From contig JAJQEI010000021.1 in NCBI GenBank assembly GCA_021201755.1, positions 19,310 through 56,157 of the forward strand: a DNA stretch of 36,848 bases, given 5' to 3'. Below are positions 34,373 through 36,848 of the stretch, piece after piece (the first letter of the stretch is position 1; the number at the start of each line of letters is the position of its first letter). Source of the DNA: Ruminococcus sp. (GTDB lineage: Bacteria; Bacillota; Clostridia; Oscillospirales; Ruminococcaceae). The notes under the pieces are model-generated. The model did no database searches. It had not been told where the DNA came from and saw only the letters and a program-made list of their open reading frames with translations. Position numbers and translations under genes: made by a program.

Positions 34373-35548
34373 TTATTTTTTCTTCTTCCTTGGCTGCTGA
34401 TTTTCTGCGATTTCCTCATTCTCTTCATCTGTCGGCATCGCATCTCCATATTTCTTTGCCATTCTCTCCCGTGCCTCTTTCAGCACTTGCTGCCGATATT
34501 TCGCCAAATCAGCCTTTGACATATTCTTTGCCGCTTCAATCTGTTCCTCACGCTTCTTTTCCGCTTCTGTCGGACCATTCACCTGACCAGCCATACGCTG
34601 GGTAAACGTTTTCTTACCGCTGACATATTTCTTTTCCAGCTTCTTGTTTTGTTTTTCAATGATCCGATCTACACGCTTTTCCGTGAAATAGAGATTGAGT
34701 CCCACGGACTGAACCAGAGAGAAAAACGAAGAGCATACCCAATAGAAACCAACACCCGCAGGTACTTGGAACGCAAACCATACGGAAAAAAGCGGCATGA
34801 TATAAAGCATCACGTTCATACATCCCATACGCTGTGCGGAAGGGTTGCGCTTTCTCTGGACGATTTGGGTATATATGGTCATAATCAGCTGTAATAACCC
34901 AGAGACAAATGGAATGATAAACAATACAATCGATTGATAATTCCAGACGTCCGGCGAAAATTCTGGCGTCGTACCTAGGCTTACGCCAAATAAAGTGAAC
35001 TTATCATAAAATTCTGCGATTTTTGCCGAGAGACTGTCCCCGAATACATCTGCAAAAGCACTGGGATCAGAGTGACTCGCCTGTAAAATCGCCAATTCTT
35101 CCTGCAGACTCGTCCCCTGTTCTGCCAAATCGGGAAACACACTTTTTACTACGGAAAAGGCATTATCGATCACCGTATCGCCAACCTTAAAAATAAAGGT
35201 CAATGGCTTATAGACGACATCCAGAATGCCAAACAGGATAAAGAACTGTAAAAACATCGGCAAACAAGACGCCCTGGGATTGATGTTTTCATCCTGATAG
35301 AGTTTCATCTGCGCCTCTTGAAGCTTTTGCCTGTCATCCTTATATTTTTGCCGCAATTTTTCCAACTTCGGATTCAGCTTCTGCATTTTCGCAGTGCTAA
35401 GCTGCTGCCAATATGAAATGGGGAATATAATTAGTTTTGTAATGATGGTGAAGATCAGAATGGCGAGTGCATAATTATCTACCAATTGGTAAATCAGACG
35501 CATAATCCAGCCAAACGGCGTTCCACAGAGATTATACAAAAATTCCAT
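34373..35548 (-). CDS. yidC: Membrane protein insertase YidC/OxaA
   Basis: YidC inserts membrane proteins alone or with Sec. The 391-residue Gram-positive form has membrane helices with LAILIFTIITKLIIFPISYWQ (about 28-48, containing the conserved groove Arg/Lys side), the charged cytoplasmic hairpin (about 55-90), the NINPRASCLPMFLQ helix, and VPAGVGFYWVCSSFFSLVQ. The Lys-rich C-terminal tail (from about 300) ends QQPRKKKK. Between helices 2 and 3 there is an enlarged loop of about 80 residues. It is preceded by yidD at 39 nt. Confidence 0.95.
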   Translation of the reverse strand: MEFLYNLCGTPFGWIMRLIYQLVDNYALAILIFTIITKLIIFPISYWQQLSTAKMQKLNPKLEKLRQKYKDDRQKLQEAQMKLYQDENINPRASCLPMFLQFFILFGILDVVYKPLTFIFKVGDTVIDNAFSVVKSVFPDLAEQGTSLQEELAILQASHSDPSAFADVFGDSLSAKIAEFYDKFTLFGVSLGTTPEFSPDVWNYQSIVLFIIPFVSGLLQLIMTIYTQIVQRKRNPSAQRMGCMNVMLYIMPLFSVWFAFQVPAGVGFYWVCSSFFSLVQSVGLNLYFTEKRVDRIIEKQNKKLEKKYVSGKKTFTQRMAGQVNGPTEAEKKREEQIEAAKNMSKADLAKYRQQVLKEARERMAKKYGDAMPTDEENEEIAENQQPRKKKK

Positions 35549-35587
35549 ACTAAATGCCTTTCATTTCTACTAATATTTAATACTTGC

Positions 35588-35878
35588 TTAATATTTTTTG
35601 TGATGCATTGCATGAAATGAAATTCGCTTCTGCTGCTGCAAACGATGATTTGGAAAAACATCTTCCCATTTTTCCGGCACAGGATCGATTCCGCCGACGC
35701 TCCACGGATGACAGCGAAACAGTCGACGCACGCCTAGAAATCCTCCACGAATCACACCAAAACGCAAAATTGCTTTATAGGCATAGTGGGAACAACTGGG
35801 ATAAAATCGACAGCGAGGCGGCGTCAGATGGGAAAAGAGCTGATACACACGTATCAGTCCTGCTAAGAGATATTTCAT
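35588..35878 (-). CDS. yidD: Membrane protein insertion efficiency factor YidD
   Basis: YidD is a small membrane-associated protein that helps YidC-dependent insertion. The 96-residue product has the family block [20 protein letters not shown] (residues 18-37) and [24 protein letters not shown] (about 46-69), with an amphipathic N-terminus ([12 protein letters not shown]). GAGGAGG precedes ATG 35878. It is the third gene of the rpmH-rnpA-yidD-yidC set. Confidence 0.96.
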   Translation of the reverse strand: MKYLLAGLIRVYQLFSHLTPPRCRFYPSCSHYAYKAILRFGVIRGGFLGVRRLFRCHPWSVGGIDPVPEKWEDVFPNHRLQQQKRISFHAMHHKKY

Positions 35879-35897
35879 AATTAAAAATACCTCCTCA

Positions 35898-36257
35898 CTA
35901 TGATATCTGCAAAGCTTTCTTCATACGCTTCACGCAGGAACCCATCAGATAATCGCCCAGCTGTGTCGAAGAAACTTCTAAGATTTTCGGCGTCGCCACA
36001 ATGATCATATCCAGTCCCAGAGGGATAGCGGATTCTGCCTGTCGATATGCAGCCCGAATCACACGCTTCGCATGGTTTCGCTTTACTGCATTTCCAACCT
36101 TTTTCCCAACCGTGATGCCGAGCCGATTATACTGCCTGCGGTTTTTTCGCACATAAACAACGATATATGGCAAGCCAACTTTTTTTCCACGACGGTAGAG
36201 ATTCAAAAAATCCCGATTCTCATGGATGATTTCTGTACGCTGCGTAACCTTTTTCAA
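35898..36257 (-). CDS. rnpA: Ribonuclease P protein component
   Basis: RnpA is the protein subunit of RNase P, which trims tRNA 5' ends. The 119-residue basic protein has the conserved RNR-like block ([18 protein letters not shown], about 62-79) and the N-terminal [13 protein letters not shown]. The start codon is TTG at 36257, with GGAGG six nt upstream; no ATG in this frame fits. It follows rpmH by 75 nt, with a hairpin terminator or attenuator between, and lies 19 nt before yidD. Confidence 0.95.
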   Translation of the reverse strand: MKKVTQRTEIIHENRDFLNLYRRGKKVGLPYIVVYVRKNRRQYNRLGITVGKKVGNAVKRNHAKRVIRAAYRQAESAIPLGLDMIIVATPKILEVSSTQLGDYLMGSCVKRMKKALQIS

Positions 36258-36291
36258 AACGTCCTCCGTCTCCTGTGCATTGCCCTTTATG

Positions 36292-36323
36292 AAAAAAAGA
36301 CCACAAACAAATCAGTTGTGGTC
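36292..36323 (-). terminator. Terminator or attenuator between rpmH and rnpA
   Basis: GACCACAA (36299-36306) pairs with TTGTGGTC (36316-36323). On the minus strand seven T follow (complement of 36292-36298). It would lower rnpA expression relative to rpmH. Confidence 0.85.
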
Positions 36324-36332
36324 CGGCTACAA

Positions 36333-36467
36333 TCAGTGGCTTAGTCTCACTCTGCCCTTATTTCTTCTACGGGCCAAAACCTTCCTACCATTGGATGTGG
36401 CCATTCTCTTCCGGAAGCCATGCACCTTCTTCCGATGAATTTTCTTCGGCTGATATGTTCTTTTCAT
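36333..36467 (-). CDS. rpmH: 50S ribosomal protein L34
   Basis: This 44-residue, very basic protein is L34, read from ATG 36467 to TGA 36333. It has the invariant [18 protein letters not shown] start and [28 protein letters not shown] lies 8 nt upstream. It heads the rpmH-rnpA-yidD-yidC cluster that marks one side of oriC in most bacteria, so dnaA is expected just beyond the right end of the window. Confidence 0.97.
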   Translation of the reverse strand: MKRTYQPKKIHRKKVHGFRKRMATSNGRKVLARRRNKGRVRLSH

Positions 36468-36603
36468 ATTCAATCACTCCTTCCATATTTGATTTCTCGC
36501 TATAATTATATATTTTTTTCTGATAGTTTGAAGCCATACTATAATTATTTTAAACAATATAGGATTCTCTATCGTGATATTGTACGATTACTTATTACAA
36601 ATT

Positions 36604-36632
36604 ATTATACCGAACATATGACATTTTGTCAA
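36604..36632 (-). promoter_or_regulatory. Perfect sigma-A promoter of rpmH
   Basis: Minus strand: TTGACA (36627-36632), a 17-nt spacer, TATAAT (36604-36609). The AT-rich leader to rpmH is about 130 nt. The spacer contains a half site (CGAAC on the plus strand) of a Gram-positive LexA box, but no second half. Confidence 0.9.
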
Positions 36633-36704
36633 GACCTTCTCTTCTAAAATTCAAGACAAATTTTCTTTTAAATTTTGTGTATTTTATACAAACCGACGAA
36701 GAAA

Positions 36705-36763
<59 letters not shown>

Positions 36764-36848
36764 TTTTTTTTTTTTTTTATTTTTAAAAAAAATTGTGTTT
36801 TAATATTTTTTATGTTTTGAAAAAACAAAAAAAGATAAATTTTTGAAA

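Noticed and set aside
36604..36632. LexA/SOS box in the rpmH promoter spacer
   Set aside because: Only one half of CGAAC-N4-GTTCG is present; the other half reads GACA.

Overview
The window reads as a chromosomal segment next to the replication origin of a low-to-moderate GC Gram-positive anaerobe of the Clostridia, most like Ruminococcus or a relative in Oscillospiraceae. The grounds are the classic Firmicutes origin order on the minus strand (rpmH-rnpA-yidD-yidC-jag-mnmE-mnmG-rsmG-noc-parA-parB), a type I dockerin on a secreted wall hydrolase, sporulation gene remnants, and AAGGAG-type ribosome binding sites with consensus sigma-A promoters. This assignment rests on gene content and order, not on a database search.

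Layout, left to right. 1-310: a compact type I toxin-antitoxin locus of the Fst/par type, with two convergent promoters, a shared terminator and 16-nt direct repeats; the toxin has an in-frame stop. 391-673: a minus-strand tRNA-Met/tRNA-Glu operon with promoter and terminator. 764-1015: a short fused remnant of spoVA genes. 1064-1300: palindromic intergenic repeats. 1345-3370: a dockerin-bearing wall hydrolase with a 430-nt structured leader RNA. 3503-15203: a long minus-strand run, gltA, VCBS-like lipoprotein, response regulator, histidine kinase, broken DUF1385 gene, prmC, recA, recX, rimO, pgsA and birA. 15294-16338: frameshifted spoIID on the plus strand. 16341-16440: a second palindromic repeat. 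16444-21903: a five-gene operon of zinc-ribbon and membrane-anchored proteins sharing a recurring acidic extracytoplasmic domain; this is the best candidate for an undescribed system. 21984-24636: a divergent two-component system whose kinase has a 1-nt frameshift. 24702-36467: serS, then parB-parA with five parS-like sites, broken noc, rsmG, mnmG, mnmE, jag, yidC, yidD, rnpA and rpmH. The window ends in a 36-nt T run at 36727-36762, beside where oriC and dnaA would be expected.

A recurring theme is gene decay. Six loci are broken: the toxin (TAG), spoVA (internal deletion), DUF1385 (two TGA at expected Arg codons), spoIID (2-nt deletion), noc (TAG plus 1-nt insertion) and the histidine kinase (1-nt insertion). 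Two are sporulation genes, which suggests a lineage that has lost or is losing sporulation. The single-base homopolymer indels could also be sequencing errors; the nonsense codons are less easily explained that way.

The working parts fit together as follows. rnpA, yidD, yidC and jag serve RNA processing and membrane insertion; mnmE and mnmG modify tRNA wobble uridines; parAB-parS segregates the origin; recA and recX serve recombination. The zinc-ribbon operon and its divergent two-component system probably form an envelope-sensing or envelope-maintenance module, which is inference.
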